Source: an uncultured Alphaproteobacteria bacterium
GTDB taxonomy: Bacteria; Pseudomonadota; Alphaproteobacteria; Methylaequorales; Methylaequoraceae
Direction: 5' to 3'
Length of the DNA: 59,614 bases
Assembly (NCBI GenBank): GCA_902550225.1
Contig: CACCYL010000009.1
Span: 1-59,614 of the forward strand
The notes beneath the pieces are model-generated. The model made no database searches, had not been told where the DNA came from, and saw only the letters and a list, made by a program, of their open reading frames with translations. The first letter of the stretch is position 1, and each line of letters starts with the position of its first letter. Of the stretch, positions 1 through 9,456 are shown piece after piece. A program made the position numbers and the translations under genes.

Positions 1-49
1 AATTAAAGAATTGGCAATGGGAATTAGATCAAAAGGAATAAAGTTTTAG
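1..49 (+). CDS. rplR: 50S ribosomal protein L18, C-terminal fragment
   Basis: The first 49 bases read in frame (codons from base 2) as IKELAMGIRSKGIKF followed by TAG. This is the usual L18 ending (…GLKF), and rplR is the gene expected just before rpsE in the spc operon. Only the last 15 residues are in the window. The gap to rpsE is 9 bases, so they are co-transcribed. L18 binds 5S rRNA in the large subunit. Confidence 0.8.
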   Translation, partial: IKELAMGIRSKGIKF

Positions 50-58
50 GAATTAAAT

Positions 59-1015
59 ATGAGTGAAGATAAGAACGAATTAAATCAAGCTAGCAAAAAA
101 CAAGATTCATCTAATGAAAAAAAATTAGATTTAACTGATGGAGCTAAGCCAAATAAATTAGAGACTGCAATAAATGATGAAAAAAAGGGTACTTCGCCTG
201 CTGAATCTAAAAAAGGTGCAGATGATAGTAATAACAAAGATCCAAAACTACTCGATGGTGAAAAAACATTAAGTCAGTCTGATCAAGAAAAAACAAAAAT
301 AAATCAGAATAACACTAAAACTAATGAAGAAAATCAGGTCGAACCTAAACCCAGTGTTAAAAACGTTAGTAACAAGGGGGGTAAAACTTTAACAGGACCT
401 ACAAATAAAACCAAAAAAGTAAATAATTTAGAAAACAAACAAACCGATGCGAAGTTTAATAATTCAGAACTTAACAGCAAAGTCAATGAACAACCAGAAT
501 ATATAGAAAAACTTGTAAGCATCAACAGAGTCGCGAAGGTAGTTAAAGGAGGAAGAAGATTCAGTTTTGCTGCATTAGTTGTTGTAGGAGACGGAAATGG
601 TATGGTTGGACATGGAAAGGGAAAGGCGAAAGAGGTTCCTGAGGCAATAAAAAAAGCCACAGATGAGGCAAAAACAAGAATGATTAGAGTTCCTTTAAGA
701 CAAGGTAGAACGTTACATCATGATATCAGAGGAAGATTTGATTCAGGAAAGGTTTATCTAAGGAGCGCTCCTTCAGGAACAGGTGTTATAGCAGGTGGAC
801 CGATGAGAGCCGTTTTTGAGGCTCTTGGAATACAGGATATTGTAGCTAAGTCAGTCGGAACTTCGAACCCTCATAATATGGTTAGAGCTACTTTTGAAGC
901 TTTAAAAGTTGCTTCCTCACCAAAAATTATTGCTACAAGAAGGGGACTGAAAATTAATGAAATAACCAAAAGGAGAAAGGTTTCTCTGGGTGGAGTTGAA
1001 GGTGCCAAAAATTAA
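59..1015 (+). CDS. rpsE: 30S ribosomal protein S5 with long N-terminal extension
   Basis: S5 is a small-subunit protein involved in decoding accuracy. The conserved body starts near residue 147 ([20 protein letters not shown]) and includes the double-stranded-RNA-binding part and the [14 protein letters not shown] and [18 protein letters not shown] segments. The protein is 318 aa against about 165-200 for the family. Residues 1-146 are low-complexity and rich in Lys, Asn, Asp, Ser and Thr, without domain motifs. No better start appears closer to the body, and the ATG at 59 follows AGGAATTAAAT, a usable ribosome binding site. It overlaps rpmD by 14 bases. The extension is real in the reading frame, but its function is unknown. 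Confidence 0.97.
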   Translation: MSEDKNELNQASKKQDSSNEKKLDLTDGAKPNKLETAINDEKKGTSPAESKKGADDSNNKDPKLLDGEKTLSQSDQEKTKINQNNTKTNEENQVEPKPSVKNVSNKGGKTLTGPTNKTKKVNNLENKQTDAKFNNSELNSKVNEQPEYIEKLVSINRVAKVVKGGRRFSFAALVVVGDGNGMVGHGKGKAKEVPEAIKKATDEAKTRMIRVPLRQGRTLHHDIRGRFDSGKVYLRSAPSGTGVIAGGPMRAVFEALGIQDIVAKSVGTSNPHNMVRATFEALKVASSPKIIATRRGLKINEITKRRKVSLGGVEGAKN

Positions 1016-1184
1016 GATAAAACAATTGAAAAGTCCAATAGGGAGAAATAATAAACAAAGAGAAACTCTTATTAGTTTAGGTCTGAATAAAATTAATAGA
1101 GAAAGAACGCTCGAAAGTAACCCTGCAATTCAAGGAATGATAAATAAAGTAAAACACTTGATAAAAGTTGATGAGGTAAAATAA
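1002..1184 (+). CDS. rpmD: 50S ribosomal protein L30
   Basis: L30 is a small protein of the large ribosomal subunit. The GTG at 1002 gives a 60-residue protein ([14 protein letters not shown]…) that matches the family length and N-terminus. The frame stays open upstream to a GTG at 990, but 1002 has GGAG at 992-995 with a 6-base spacer. The motif [21 protein letters not shown] is diagnostic (usually S.IGR…Q..TL..LGL.K). The start lies inside the end of rpsE, and the stop is 2 bases before rplO, so translation is probably coupled. Confidence 0.93.
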   Translation: MPKIKIKQLKSPIGRNNKQRETLISLGLNKINRERTLESNPAIQGMINKVKHLIKVDEVK

Positions 1185-1186
1185 CC

Positions 1187-1888
1187 ATGAAATTAAATGA
1201 AATAAAAATAGATTCTAAATTAAAAAAAAGAAAAAGAGTTGGAAGAGGAATAGGCTCAGGCAAAGGTAAAACTGCTGGAAGAGGGATGAAAGGTCAAAAA
1301 TCAAGGACTGGTGTATCAATAAATGGTTTTGAAGGAGGTCAAATGCCTTTACACATGAGAATGCCAAAGCATGGTTTTAAATCTAGAAAAAAAATTAATA
1401 AAATAGTTCTTAAAACAGATCTTATTAATAATTTACTTGAGAAGAAAATTATTAAAGAAAATTCTAAACTTTCTATTAACGATCTGACTGTTCATTCAAA
1501 ATCAAAAAAAAATGTTTTTATAAAGATTCTATTAGGTCAAAAATTAAATAAGGCTGTTAATCTTGAATCACATTCTGCATCTGAATCTGTAAGGAAAGAG
1601 TTTGAACGAATTGGTGGGTCATTAAATATTGTAAAATTTAAAAAATTAAAAAAAGTAAATAATAAAGAAGAGGATAAAAAATCTAAAAAAGTTAACGAAA
1701 AAAAGGAAATTGAGTCCAAAAAAACTGAAACCAAAAATGATCAAAAAAAAATAAAACAAACTTCAGACAAAACAAATCTCAACTTAAAAAAAGAAATGAA
1801 AAGTCAAAACAGTACTCCAAAAAAAACAACAACAACAAAAACTACAAAAACTACAAAAACAACTAAAACCATAAAAAAAAGTAAATAA
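1187..1888 (+). CDS. rplO: 50S ribosomal protein L15 with lysine-rich C-terminal tail
   Basis: L15 is a late-assembly large-subunit protein. Residues 1-150 carry the standard glycine/arginine-rich N-terminus ([20 protein letters not shown]), [15 protein letters not shown] and the C-terminal [20 protein letters not shown]. About 80 further residues follow, mostly Lys, Thr, Glu and Ser, ending in repeated Thr-Thr-Lys triplets. The total is 233 aa against about 145-165 for the family. It starts 2 bases after rpmD and ends 2 bases before secY, so it is inside one operon. Confidence 0.96.
   Translation: MKLNEIKIDSKLKKRKRVGRGIGSGKGKTAGRGMKGQKSRTGVSINGFEGGQMPLHMRMPKHGFKSRKKINKIVLKTDLINNLLEKKIIKENSKLSINDLTVHSKSKKNVFIKILLGQKLNKAVNLESHSASESVRKEFERIGGSLNIVKFKKLKKVNNKEEDKKSKKVNEKKEIESKKTETKNDQKKIKQTSDKTNLNLKKEMKSQNSTPKKTTTTKTTKTTKTTKTIKKSK
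1828..1869 (+). repeat. 9-bp ACTACAAAA-type repeat inside rplO
   Basis: A short in-frame repeat of codons ACA/ACT-ACA-AAA encodes successive Thr-Thr-Lys units at the end of L15. It is likely to expand and contract by slippage in units that keep the frame. It lies just upstream of the stop codon and the secY start. Confidence 0.7.
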
Positions 1889-1890
1889 CC

Positions 1891-3234
1891 ATGGCATCAG
1901 TTTCAGAACAACTCGCATCTAGAATAAACTTTGGATCAATCACAAAGGCAGATGATTTAAAAAAAAGAATCTTATTTACGCTCTTAGCTCTTATTGTATA
2001 TAGATTTGGATCTTATATACCAATACCTGGCATTGATCCGGTTGCACTTGAGAAAGTTTTCGAGCGAAATGTTGGAGGTATTTTGGGGATGTTTGACATG
2101 TTTGCTGGCGGTGCACTAGGGAGAATGACAGTCTTTGCCCTAAATATTATGCCTTATATCTCCGCTAGTATAATTATGCAATTGCTCACGGTAATTTCAC
2201 CTACATTAGAACAATTAAAAAAAGAGGGTGAAATTGGACGAAAAAAAATTAATCAATATGCCAGATACGGAACAGTTTTTTTGGCAACAGTTCAAGGATA
2301 TGGTGTAGCAGTGGGAGTAGAAAACATGTCAAGTAGTCAAGGTATGCAGGCTGTAATGGATCCGGGAATGTTTTTTAGGTTTGTTACTGTAGTTACATTA
2401 GTTTCAGGCACTTTGTTTTTGGTTTGGCTAGGTGAGCAAATAACACAAAGAGGAATTGGTAACGGTATTTCTTTAATTATTTTTACTGGTATTGTAGCTC
2501 AATTACCATTAGCCTTGAGCTCTACTTTTGAATTAGGAAGAACTGGGGCTTTGTCAACACTCTTTATAGTTTTCCTTCTTGTAATGTCAGTTTCAGTAAT
2601 TGCATTTATGGTATTCATAGAAAGAGCTCAAAGAAGAATAACTATTCAATATCCTAAAAGACAACCCGGTGCGGGAAATAAAATTGCAGAGTCGTCTCAC
2701 TTACCATTAAAAATTAATACTGCTGGTGTTATCCCACCAATTTTTGCGAGTTCACTTTTGTTGTTGCCAATTACATTTGTAAGCTTTAATGCGGGTGGAG
2801 GACCAGAGTGGCTTAACACAATTAGTTTATTTTTGAGTCGAGGTCATCCTGTATACCTGACTGTATATATTTCAATGATAATGTTTTTTGCTTTTTTCTA
2901 CACAGCAATTGTTTTCAATCCAAAAGATACAGCTGATAATTTAAAAAAGTATGGAGGTTTTGTTCCTGGGATACGACCGGGTGAAAATACTGCTAATTAT
3001 CTTGATTATATACTTACTAGGCTAACGGTTCTGGGTGCAATATATCTGTCACTAATTTGTTTACTACCAGAGTTGTTAATATCCAAATATAAAGTTCCAT
3101 TTTATTTTGGTGGAACGAGCTTATTAATTGTTGTGAGTGTAACAATGGACACTGTAAATCAAATTCAGTCTTATTTATTGGCTCATCAATATGAAGGATT
3201 AATTAAAAAATCAAACCTTAGACGAGGAAGATGA
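1891..3234 (+). CDS. secY: preprotein translocase subunit SecY
   Basis: SecY is the channel of the Sec translocon in the inner membrane. The 447-aa product has the expected ten hydrophobic segments, the N-terminal SYIPIPGIDP motif, the plug-region sequence GGILGMFDMFAGGALGRMTV, the GIGNGISLIIFTGIVA segment and the cytoplasmic loop ERAQRRITIQYPKRQ that contacts SecA and the ribosome. Length is normal. The last codons overlap the adk start (ATGA), showing translational coupling. Its position after rplO is the standard spc arrangement. Confidence 0.98.
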   Translation: MASVSEQLASRINFGSITKADDLKKRILFTLLALIVYRFGSYIPIPGIDPVALEKVFERNVGGILGMFDMFAGGALGRMTVFALNIMPYISASIIMQLLTVISPTLEQLKKEGEIGRKKINQYARYGTVFLATVQGYGVAVGVENMSSSQGMQAVMDPGMFFRFVTVVTLVSGTLFLVWLGEQITQRGIGNGISLIIFTGIVAQLPLALSSTFELGRTGALSTLFIVFLLVMSVSVIAFMVFIERAQRRITIQYPKRQPGAGNKIAESSHLPLKINTAGVIPPIFASSLLLLPITFVSFNAGGGPEWLNTISLFLSRGHPVYLTVYISMIMFFAFFYTAIVFNPKDTADNLKKYGGFVPGIRPGENTANYLDYILTRLTVLGAIYLSLICLLPELLISKYKVPFYFGGTSLLIVVSVTMDTVNQIQSYLLAHQYEGLIKKSNLRRGR

Positions 3235-3806
3235 CAAAAATAGTTTTATTGGGCCCTCCAGGATGCGGCAAAGGTACTCAATCTAAACTATTAGTTGAAA
3301 AAAATAATTTTGTCCAGTTATCTACGGGCGATCTTCTAAGATCAGAAACATCTAATAGTAATTCAGATCTGGGTAAGAAAGTAAAACATATAATGGAATC
3401 TGGTGAATTGGTTCCAGATGATATAGTGATAGACATTATTGTAAATAAGGTTGAAGAACATAAAAATAAAAGTATTGTTTTTGATGGTTTTCCCAGAAAC
3501 CTTAAGCAGGCTGAAGCCTTAGATTCGTCATTAGAAAACGTATCGGTAAAACTTGATCATGCAATATTTTTTCAAATTGATTTTAAAATTCTTGAAGAAA
3601 GAATTAACAACAGAATAAGTGAAACTAAAGGGAAAGAACAGAGGAAAGATGATAACTCTGAGACTCTTTTAAATAGAATAGAAGTCTTTAAGACATCTAC
3701 ATTACCTATTGTAGAGTATTATAAAGAAAAAGGTATAATTAGTAAAATTGATGGTATGCAGAAGGTTAATGAAGTTTACGCAAAAATAACAAAGATTATT
3801 TGTTAG
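3231..3806 (+). CDS. adk: adenylate kinase (short form)
   Basis: It interconverts ATP + AMP and 2 ADP in the cytoplasm. The P-loop is at residues 7-15 (GPPGCGKGT; Cys replaces the usual Ala), the AMP-site STGDLLR follows, and VFDGFPRNLKQAEAL is the NMP-binding signature. The region between EERINNRI and the ETLLNRIEVF helix lacks the long LID with its zinc-finger-like insert, so this is the short 191-aa type common in alphaproteobacteria. It overlaps secY by 4 bases. Confidence 0.97.
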   Translation: MTKIVLLGPPGCGKGTQSKLLVEKNNFVQLSTGDLLRSETSNSNSDLGKKVKHIMESGELVPDDIVIDIIVNKVEEHKNKSIVFDGFPRNLKQAEALDSSLENVSVKLDHAIFFQIDFKILEERINNRISETKGKEQRKDDNSETLLNRIEVFKTSTLPIVEYYKEKGIISKIDGMQKVNEVYAKITKIIC

Positions 3807-3810
3807 TGTG

Positions 3811-3838
3811 TTGACTTAAAATAAAAAAAAAATATAAT
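3811..3838 (+). promoter_or_regulatory. sigma-70 type promoter before rpsM
   Basis: TTGACT at 3811-3816 and TATAAT at 3833-3838 are separated by 16 bases of almost pure A/T. It lies in the 60-base gap after adk, about 30 bases before the rpsM start. It would let the rpsM-rpsK-rpoA-rplQ block be transcribed separately from the spc genes, matching the spc/alpha operon boundary known in other bacteria. Confidence 0.7.
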
Positions 3839-3866
3839 CCAGATTTGGATTTATAAGAGGAATTAA

Positions 3867-4241
3867 GTGGCAAGAATTGCAGGAGTTAACGTCCCTACAA
3901 ATAAAAGATTGATAATAGCTTTGACTTATATTTATGGTATAGGACCAAAGTATTCAAAGGATATTTGTGAAAAAGTGAAGATAGATGGAAGTAAAAGAGT
4001 AAACAGCCTTAATGAAGATGAGATCATCAAGATAAGAGAATTTATTGATAAGAATTTTTTAGTAGAAGGTGATTTAAGAAGAGAAGTTTCAGTTAGAATA
4101 AAACGATTAACAGATCTTGGTTGTTACAGGGGATTAAGACATAGAAAAAAACTTCCTGTCAGAGGTCAAAGAACGCATACTAACGCTCGAACTAGAAAAG
4201 GTAAAGCTATCCCTATTGCTGGGAAGAAGAAAGCAGTATAA
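3867..4241 (+). CDS. rpsM: 30S ribosomal protein S13
   Basis: S13 sits in the head of the small subunit and touches the P-site tRNA. The 124-aa protein starts at a GTG ([14 protein letters not shown]) preceded by AGAGGAATTAA. It has the family motifs [27 protein letters not shown] and the basic C-terminus [17 protein letters not shown]. Length is normal. It begins the alpha operon, followed by rpsK after 5 bases. Confidence 0.97.
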   Translation: MARIAGVNVPTNKRLIIALTYIYGIGPKYSKDICEKVKIDGSKRVNSLNEDEIIKIREFIDKNFLVEGDLRREVSVRIKRLTDLGCYRGLRHRKKLPVRGQRTHTNARTRKGKAIPIAGKKKAV

Positions 4242-4246
4242 TTGAA

Positions 4247-4636
4247 ATGGTTACCAAAACTACAAAATCCAAAAAGAAAACAAAAAAAAACATTCCATCC
4301 GGCATTGCTCATATTAACTCTACTTTTAATAACACTATAATTACAATTACTGATACAACTGGTAATACCATCTCTTGGTCATCATCAGGTAATAAAGGAT
4401 TTAAAGGTTCACGAAAATCAACTCCTTTTGCTGCACAGCTTGCAGCCGAAGAAGCAGGAAAAAAAGCAATGGAACATGGTATGAAACATGTGGAAGTTGT
4501 AATAAAAGGACCTGGAAATGGAAGAGAGTCAGCAATTAGAGCCCTGGGATCAACTGGATTAAATATAACCGTTATAAAAGATATAACTCCAATTCCACAC
4601 AATGGCTGTCGACCTTCAAAAAAAAGAAGAGTATAG
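4247..4636 (+). CDS. rpsK: 30S ribosomal protein S11
   Basis: S11 forms part of the small-subunit platform near the mRNA exit. The 129-aa product shows [18 protein letters not shown], the [19 protein letters not shown] segment and the C-terminal [14 protein letters not shown] signature. It lies between rpsM and rpoA as in most bacteria. The N-terminal 15 residues are unusually lysine/threonine-rich but short. Confidence 0.97.
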   Translation: MVTKTTKSKKKTKKNIPSGIAHINSTFNNTIITITDTTGNTISWSSSGNKGFKGSRKSTPFAAQLAAEEAGKKAMEHGMKHVEVVIKGPGNGRESAIRALGSTGLNITVIKDITPIPHNGCRPSKKRRV

Positions 4637-4663
4637 AATTAATTTTAAAAAGGGAAGTAATAC

Positions 4664-5677
4664 GTGATAAATAAAAACTGGAAAGAACTAATTAAACCAA
4701 AAAAAATAGAATTTATCAAGAATCAGGACAACGCTAAATGCGCTGAACTCGTTGCAGAACCGCTTGAAAGTGGTTACGGACAAACACTAGGTAATATGTT
4801 AAGAAGGGTTCTTCTTTCCTCAATTCGTGGAGCAGCAGTCACTTCGATTCAAGTGGAAGGTGTAACTCACGAGTTTTCAGCTATTCCTGGAGTAATAGAA
4901 GATGTAACTGACATTATATTAAACATTAAACAACTTGCTTTAAAACTAAATGATGTTGAATCAACAAAAATATATATAAAAGCAAGTGGTCCAAAAATAA
5001 TTACAGCCGGAGATATTGATTGCGGAGCTCATGTTGAAGTTTTAAACAAAGATCTTCATCTGTTAACTTTAGATTCGAAAGCAAAAGTGAGTATAACTCT
5101 TAATGTGGAAGAGGGTAAGGGATACGTTCCGGCTTTGAAGCAAAAAAACGAAGCTCCTTTAGGTACTATATTTATTGATTCCTTTTTTTCGCCAGTTAGA
5201 AGAGTTTCATTTAGAGTAGAAAACTCAAGAGTAGGTCAAGTTACTGACTATGACAAATTAATAATGAATATTGAAACCAACGGATCTGTTGTTCCCGAAG
5301 ATTCTGTTGCTTATGCAGCACGAATAATAGATGAACAACTAAAGTTATTTATTAATTTTGAAGAACCTGACGATGAAGTTGCAGCGCCAGTATCTGAAGA
5401 GCCATCTCTTAATGTAAATCTTCTTCGCAAAGTAGAGGAGCTAGAGTTGTCCGTTAGATCGGCAAACTGTCTTAAAAATGATGAAATAATCTATATTGGA
5501 GACTTAGTTCAAAAGACTGAATCTGAAATGTTGAGAACTCCTAACTTTGGAAGAAAATCTCTTAATGAAATTAAGGAGATACTTTCAACAATGAATTTAG
5601 AACTTGGAATGAAAATTGAGGGTTGGCCGCCAGAAAATATAGAAGAGATTCGAAGAAAGCTTGATGACCCTTACTAA
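4664..5677 (+). CDS. rpoA: DNA-directed RNA polymerase subunit alpha
   Basis: The alpha subunit nucleates RNA polymerase assembly and contacts promoters and activators. It is 337 aa, the normal length. The N-terminal domain has [23 protein letters not shown] and the dimerisation region. The C-terminal domain carries the [19 protein letters not shown] and [16 protein letters not shown] helices. The start is a GTG at 4664 preceded by AGGGAAG. It lies 27 bases after rpsK and 15 before rplQ. Confidence 0.97.
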   Translation: MINKNWKELIKPKKIEFIKNQDNAKCAELVAEPLESGYGQTLGNMLRRVLLSSIRGAAVTSIQVEGVTHEFSAIPGVIEDVTDIILNIKQLALKLNDVESTKIYIKASGPKIITAGDIDCGAHVEVLNKDLHLLTLDSKAKVSITLNVEEGKGYVPALKQKNEAPLGTIFIDSFFSPVRRVSFRVENSRVGQVTDYDKLIMNIETNGSVVPEDSVAYAARIIDEQLKLFINFEEPDDEVAAPVSEEPSLNVNLLRKVEELELSVRSANCLKNDEIIYIGDLVQKTESEMLRTPNFGRKSLNEIKEILSTMNLELGMKIEGWPPENIEEIRRKLDDPY

Positions 5678-5692
5678 TTTATAGGAAAGACT

Positions 5693-6238
5693 ATGAGACA
5701 CAATATTTCTGGAAGAAAGCTAAATCGAAAAACAAGTCATAGACTCTCTTTGCTGAAAAACCTCAGCAAATCACTCATTACTCACGAGCAAATAGAAACT
5801 ACACTTCCTAAAGCAAAAGATTTAAGACCTTTTGTAGAAAAAATTCTTACTATTGGAAAAACAAATACTTTGGCTGCAAAAAGAAAAGTATATTCATTTC
5901 TTGGTGATAAAAAGCTTGTAGAAAAAGTTTTTAGTGTTCTAGGTAAAAGGTATCAAAAGAGAAATGGCGGATATGTAAGGATTTTAAAATCTGGATTTAG
6001 GTATGGAGATTCTGCACCAAAAGCAATAATTGAATTAGTTGAAAGAAATGTAAATGTTAAAGGTCTTGAGGACAAATTAAGAGAAAAAAATAGCAAAAAA
6101 GAGATTGAAAAACCAACCCCTGAGGACAAAGTTTCTTCCGTTGAGCCAAAAACGCAAGATATCCCATCTTTAAAAAAAGGCAAAGATCAAACCAAAGATG
6201 AAGCAATAGATAAAAATTCTATTAAAAAAGACAAGTAA
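5693..6238 (+). CDS. rplQ: 50S ribosomal protein L17 with C-terminal tail
   Basis: L17 is a large-subunit protein near the exit tunnel. The body (MRHNISGRKLNRKTSHR… to GFRYGDSAPKAIIELVERN) covers about 122 residues. A charged Lys/Glu/Asp-rich tail of about 58 residues follows, giving 181 aa. Many bacterial L17 proteins stop near 120-140. It is the last gene of the ribosomal block. The next gene starts 19 bases later and may still be read through. Confidence 0.96.
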   Translation: MRHNISGRKLNRKTSHRLSLLKNLSKSLITHEQIETTLPKAKDLRPFVEKILTIGKTNTLAAKRKVYSFLGDKKLVEKVFSVLGKRYQKRNGGYVRILKSGFRYGDSAPKAIIELVERNVNVKGLEDKLREKNSKKEIEKPTPEDKVSSVEPKTQDIPSLKKGKDQTKDEAIDKNSIKKDK

Positions 6239-6257
6239 TTGATTTTTACAACCAATT

Positions 6258-7229
6258 ATGGTTATCAAAAAAAAAATTAAATCATGGACAGTTTCCGATG
6301 ATTATAACAGTCACAGAGTTGATTATTGGTTAAAAAAAAACATCTCGTTCGTAACATATCCAACTCTATGTAAATTATTAAGAAAAGGGGTAGTTAGGGT
6401 AAATGGTAAAAGAGCCAAAAATAGTACTGTTTTAAGGATTGGAGATAAAATCAATTTTACAAGAATCATTCAAGAAGAACCAAGTACTGATAGAAAAGAC
6501 AAATATAACACAAAATTTGCAGAATTTATAAAAAATCTTGTTGTTTACAAAGACAAATATAAAATATTATTAAATAAGCCAGCAGGTTTAGCCGTCCAAG
6601 GTGGAACTAATATTAAATTAAATGTTGATATAATGCTTGATTCATTGAAATTTAATTTACAAGAAAGACCAAAATTAGTCCACAGAATTGATAAGCAAAC
6701 TTCAGGACTTTTAATGATTGCTAGATCATTAAATTCCTCAAGATACTATGGGGAATTATTTAAAAAAAGAAAGATCGAAAAAGTTTATCTGGCTATAGTG
6801 CATGGAAAATTAAAACATAAGGAAGGCAGAATAGATTTCAAAATTGGAAAGGAAAAAAGTTTATCATCATTAACTTTGTATAAGGTTTTAGATCAAAATA
6901 ATGAACTTTCATTTTTAGTCATAAAACCTATTACTGGAAGGAAACATCAAATAAGAGATCATTTTAACTCTCTTAGAAATCACATTTATGGAGAAACAAA
7001 ATTTAAATCTTTAGACAATTCAGAATTTATTTCTAATGCAAATGATCTACATTTGCATGCATATTCACTTAAGTTTCAAGAGCAAGATAAAAGTATAAAA
7101 AAAATTGTTGCCCCATTACCAAATTTTTTCATGGCTACCATCACTAAAAATAGATTTGAAAATGACTTAAGTAAGTTTGACTTAGAATTTACCAATTCAG
7201 AGAACTTTAAATTGATCAAAAATGATTAA
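6258..7229 (+). CDS. rluC: ribosomal large-subunit pseudouridine synthase, RluC type
   Basis: It converts specific uridines of 23S rRNA to pseudouridine. An S4-like RNA-binding domain covers about residues 10-75 (RVDYWLKK…LLRKGVVRVNGKRAK). The RluA-type catalytic domain follows, with the active-site segment HRIDKQTSG at about 142-150 containing the nucleophile Asp, and the later KPITGRKHQIRDH motif. At 323 aa it has the usual length. Its stop overlaps the start of the ATP12-like gene by 8 bases. RluC is preferred over RluD from the domain pattern, but the exact target uridines cannot be read. Confidence 0.88.
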   Translation: MVIKKKIKSWTVSDDYNSHRVDYWLKKNISFVTYPTLCKLLRKGVVRVNGKRAKNSTVLRIGDKINFTRIIQEEPSTDRKDKYNTKFAEFIKNLVVYKDKYKILLNKPAGLAVQGGTNIKLNVDIMLDSLKFNLQERPKLVHRIDKQTSGLLMIARSLNSSRYYGELFKKRKIEKVYLAIVHGKLKHKEGRIDFKIGKEKSLSSLTLYKVLDQNNELSFLVIKPITGRKHQIRDHFNSLRNHIYGETKFKSLDNSEFISNANDLHLHAYSLKFQEQDKSIKKIVAPLPNFFMATITKNRFENDLSKFDLEFTNSENFKLIKND

Positions 7230-7884
7230 AATTATAAAAGTTAATAATAATTATAGATTTCTAGAGAACAATCAAAATTTAAAAACTGAAAACGGAAATA
7301 TACTATTCGTTAAAAGAAAAAAACATGCTGAATTAATAATCAAAGAGTTTCTCCAACAATCTAAATTTAAGGATCCAAATACATTACTTAATCTAACACT
7401 TTTTTCCTGTAATCTAAGTAAAGATGAGATTGAACAAATTAAAAAAAAAATAATAGAATTACTCAATTTTGATCTTTTGTTGTTTAGATCTTTTGATGAG
7501 ACCGAACTAGTTAAAATAATGGAAAAGGAATTTGATCCATTTATTTGTAAATTTGAAGATTTATTTGATTGTAAATTTGAAAAAATTTTTTCAATTGTAC
7601 ATTCAGGCAACCTAAAACATTTGTTGTTTAAATCATATTTGGATAAATTGGATATTTTTAAATTAACAACACTTTTTAAGCTATCATCACTAACTAAATC
7701 CGTGATTTTAAGTTATTTTTTTGTAAATAAAAAAATCAATTATAAGACTCTATATAAATTAACAAACATAGAGTATAATTATCAGCAAAAAAGATGGGGT
7801 ACTGTGGAAGAACAATTATTAATGAATGAAGATTTTATTAAAAGAATAAAAAATATTTCAATTTTTTTTAAAAATATAAGTTAA
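7222..7884 (+). CDS. ATP12-like F1-ATPase assembly chaperone
   Basis: ATP12 proteins bind the free alpha subunit during F1F0 ATP synthase assembly and occur in mitochondria and alphaproteobacteria. The 220-aa product has the family layout: a middle LLNFDLLLFRSFDETELV helix (usually …DLL.YR…L), a FDPFICKFEDLF stretch where the family has a W-DP segment, a leucine-rich region LTTLFKLSSLTKSVILSYFF, and a C-terminal NYQQKRWGTVEEQ at about 186-198, where the family has Q..WG.D.EA. Several conserved residues are substituted, so it is a divergent member. It overlaps rluC and is probably co-transcribed with it. Confidence 0.7.
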   Translation: MIKIIKVNNNYRFLENNQNLKTENGNILFVKRKKHAELIIKEFLQQSKFKDPNTLLNLTLFSCNLSKDEIEQIKKKIIELLNFDLLLFRSFDETELVKIMEKEFDPFICKFEDLFDCKFEKIFSIVHSGNLKHLLFKSYLDKLDIFKLTTLFKLSSLTKSVILSYFFVNKKINYKTLYKLTNIEYNYQQKRWGTVEEQLLMNEDFIKRIKNISIFFKNIS

Positions 7885-7922
7885 TTAGTTTATAAATATC
7901 AATATAATTTATACTAGCAAAT

Positions 7923-9455
7923 ATGAGAAATATCTTAAAAAAACTAGATTCAAAGCGAAATCAAGCCATTCTTGGTGGTGGAAAGAACAGACAGGATAGT
8001 CAACATAAAAAAGGTAAGTTGACATCAAGGGAAAGAATAGAAATTTTATTAGACGAAGGAACATTTGAGGAGTGGGACATGTTCGTCGAGCATAGATGTT
8101 CAGAGTTTGATATGGAAAAACAAAAAATTCCTGGAGATGGCGTGGTCACTGGTTATGGAACTATAAATGGAAGACTTACATTTGTTTTCAGCCAGGATTT
8201 CACTGTTTTTGGTGGATCATTGTCTGAATCACACGCAGAAAAAATCTCAAAGATTATGGATAAGGCTTTACAAGTTGGCGCACCAGTAATCGGACTTAAC
8301 GATTCTGGAGGAGCAAGGATTCAAGAAGGAGTTGCTTCGTTGGCTGGTTATGCTGAAGTGTTTCAAAGGAACGTGCTGTCATCAGGTGTAATTCCTCAAA
8401 TCTCTGTTATAATGGGACCTTGTGCTGGAGGCGCTGTTTATAGTCCTGCCATGACCGACTTTATTTTTATGGTAAAAGATACATCTTATATGTTCGTAAC
8501 AGGTCCCGACGTACTTAAAACAGTAACTCATGAGGAAGTTAGTCATGAAGAACTTGGGGGTGCTTCCACTCATACGAAAAAGTCAGGCGTTGCTGATTTA
8601 GCTTTTGATAATGATGTTGAAGCATTATTTCAACTAAGACGGTTCATGGGTTTCTTGCCATCTTCTAACAAAGAATTGCCCCCCACAAGAAGATCCGAAG
8701 ATCCAGTAGATAGATTGGAACAATCACTTGATACCTTGATTCCAGAAAACCCAAATAAACCATACGACATGAAAGAGTTGATAACAAAGGTAGTAGATGA
8801 TAGAGATTTCTTTGAGACACAACCTGATTATGCTGCAAACATCATAACTGGATTTGCAAGGATGTCAGGAGCTCCAATTGGAATTGTAGCGAATCAACCA
8901 ATGGTACTTGCTGGTTGCCTTGACAATAATTCTGCTCGAAAAGCAGCCAGATTTGTAAGATTTTGTGACTGTTTCAACATACCGATAATAACCTTTGTTG
9001 ATGTGCCGGGGTTTCTGCCCGGAACCTCTCAAGAATATAACGGTATCATTAAACACGGGGCAAAACTTTTGTTTGCATTTGCTGAAGCTACAGTTCCAAA
9101 AATAACAATCATTACAAGGAAAGCTTATGGAGGTGCTTATGATGTAATGAGCTCAAAACATTTAAGGGGTGACGTTAATTATGCATGGCCTCAGGCTGAA
9201 ATAGCTGTCATGGGTCCAAAAGGAGCAGTTGAGATTATTTTCAGAGGAGAGTTGGGGGATAAGGAAAAAATTGAAAAGAAAACAAATGAGTATAGAGAAA
9301 AACTTGCGAATCCTTTTATTGCTGGAAGTAGGGGGTTCATTGACGATGTCATTATGCCTAATACAACTAGAAAAAGAATATGTAGATCACTTGAAATGCT
9401 TAAGAATAAAAAACTCCATAATCCGTGGAAAAAACACGACAATATCCCTCTTTAA
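7923..9455 (+). CDS. pccB: propionyl-CoA carboxylase, beta (carboxyltransferase) subunit
   Basis: It transfers the carboxyl group from biotin to propionyl-CoA, forming methylmalonyl-CoA. The 510-aa protein has both crotonase-like halves: the N-terminal [24 protein letters not shown] and [21 protein letters not shown] segments, and the C-terminal [27 protein letters not shown] and [19 protein letters not shown] segments. These are characteristic of acyl-CoA carboxylase beta subunits of the propionyl type. pccA begins 1 base after the stop, so the holoenzyme subunits are made from one message. No mutase gene is in the window. Confidence 0.95.
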   Translation: MRNILKKLDSKRNQAILGGGKNRQDSQHKKGKLTSRERIEILLDEGTFEEWDMFVEHRCSEFDMEKQKIPGDGVVTGYGTINGRLTFVFSQDFTVFGGSLSESHAEKISKIMDKALQVGAPVIGLNDSGGARIQEGVASLAGYAEVFQRNVLSSGVIPQISVIMGPCAGGAVYSPAMTDFIFMVKDTSYMFVTGPDVLKTVTHEEVSHEELGGASTHTKKSGVADLAFDNDVEALFQLRRFMGFLPSSNKELPPTRRSEDPVDRLEQSLDTLIPENPNKPYDMKELITKVVDDRDFFETQPDYAANIITGFARMSGAPIGIVANQPMVLAGCLDNNSARKAARFVRFCDCFNIPIITFVDVPGFLPGTSQEYNGIIKHGAKLLFAFAEATVPKITIITRKAYGGAYDVMSSKHLRGDVNYAWPQAEIAVMGPKGAVEIIFRGELGDKEKIEKKTNEYREKLANPFIAGSRGFIDDVIMPNTTRKRICRSLEMLKNKKLHNPWKKHDNIPL

Positions 9456-9456
9456 C

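Noticed and set aside
4309..4602. Long antisense frames opposite rpsK and other ribosomal or protease genes
   Set aside because: They mirror highly conserved genes and have biased composition without ribosome sites. They are typical shadow frames.
9229..9456. Upstream extension of the pccA frame into pccB
   Set aside because: The biotin carboxylase N-terminus starts at 9457. The upstream part is a shadow of pccB and has no homology to the family.
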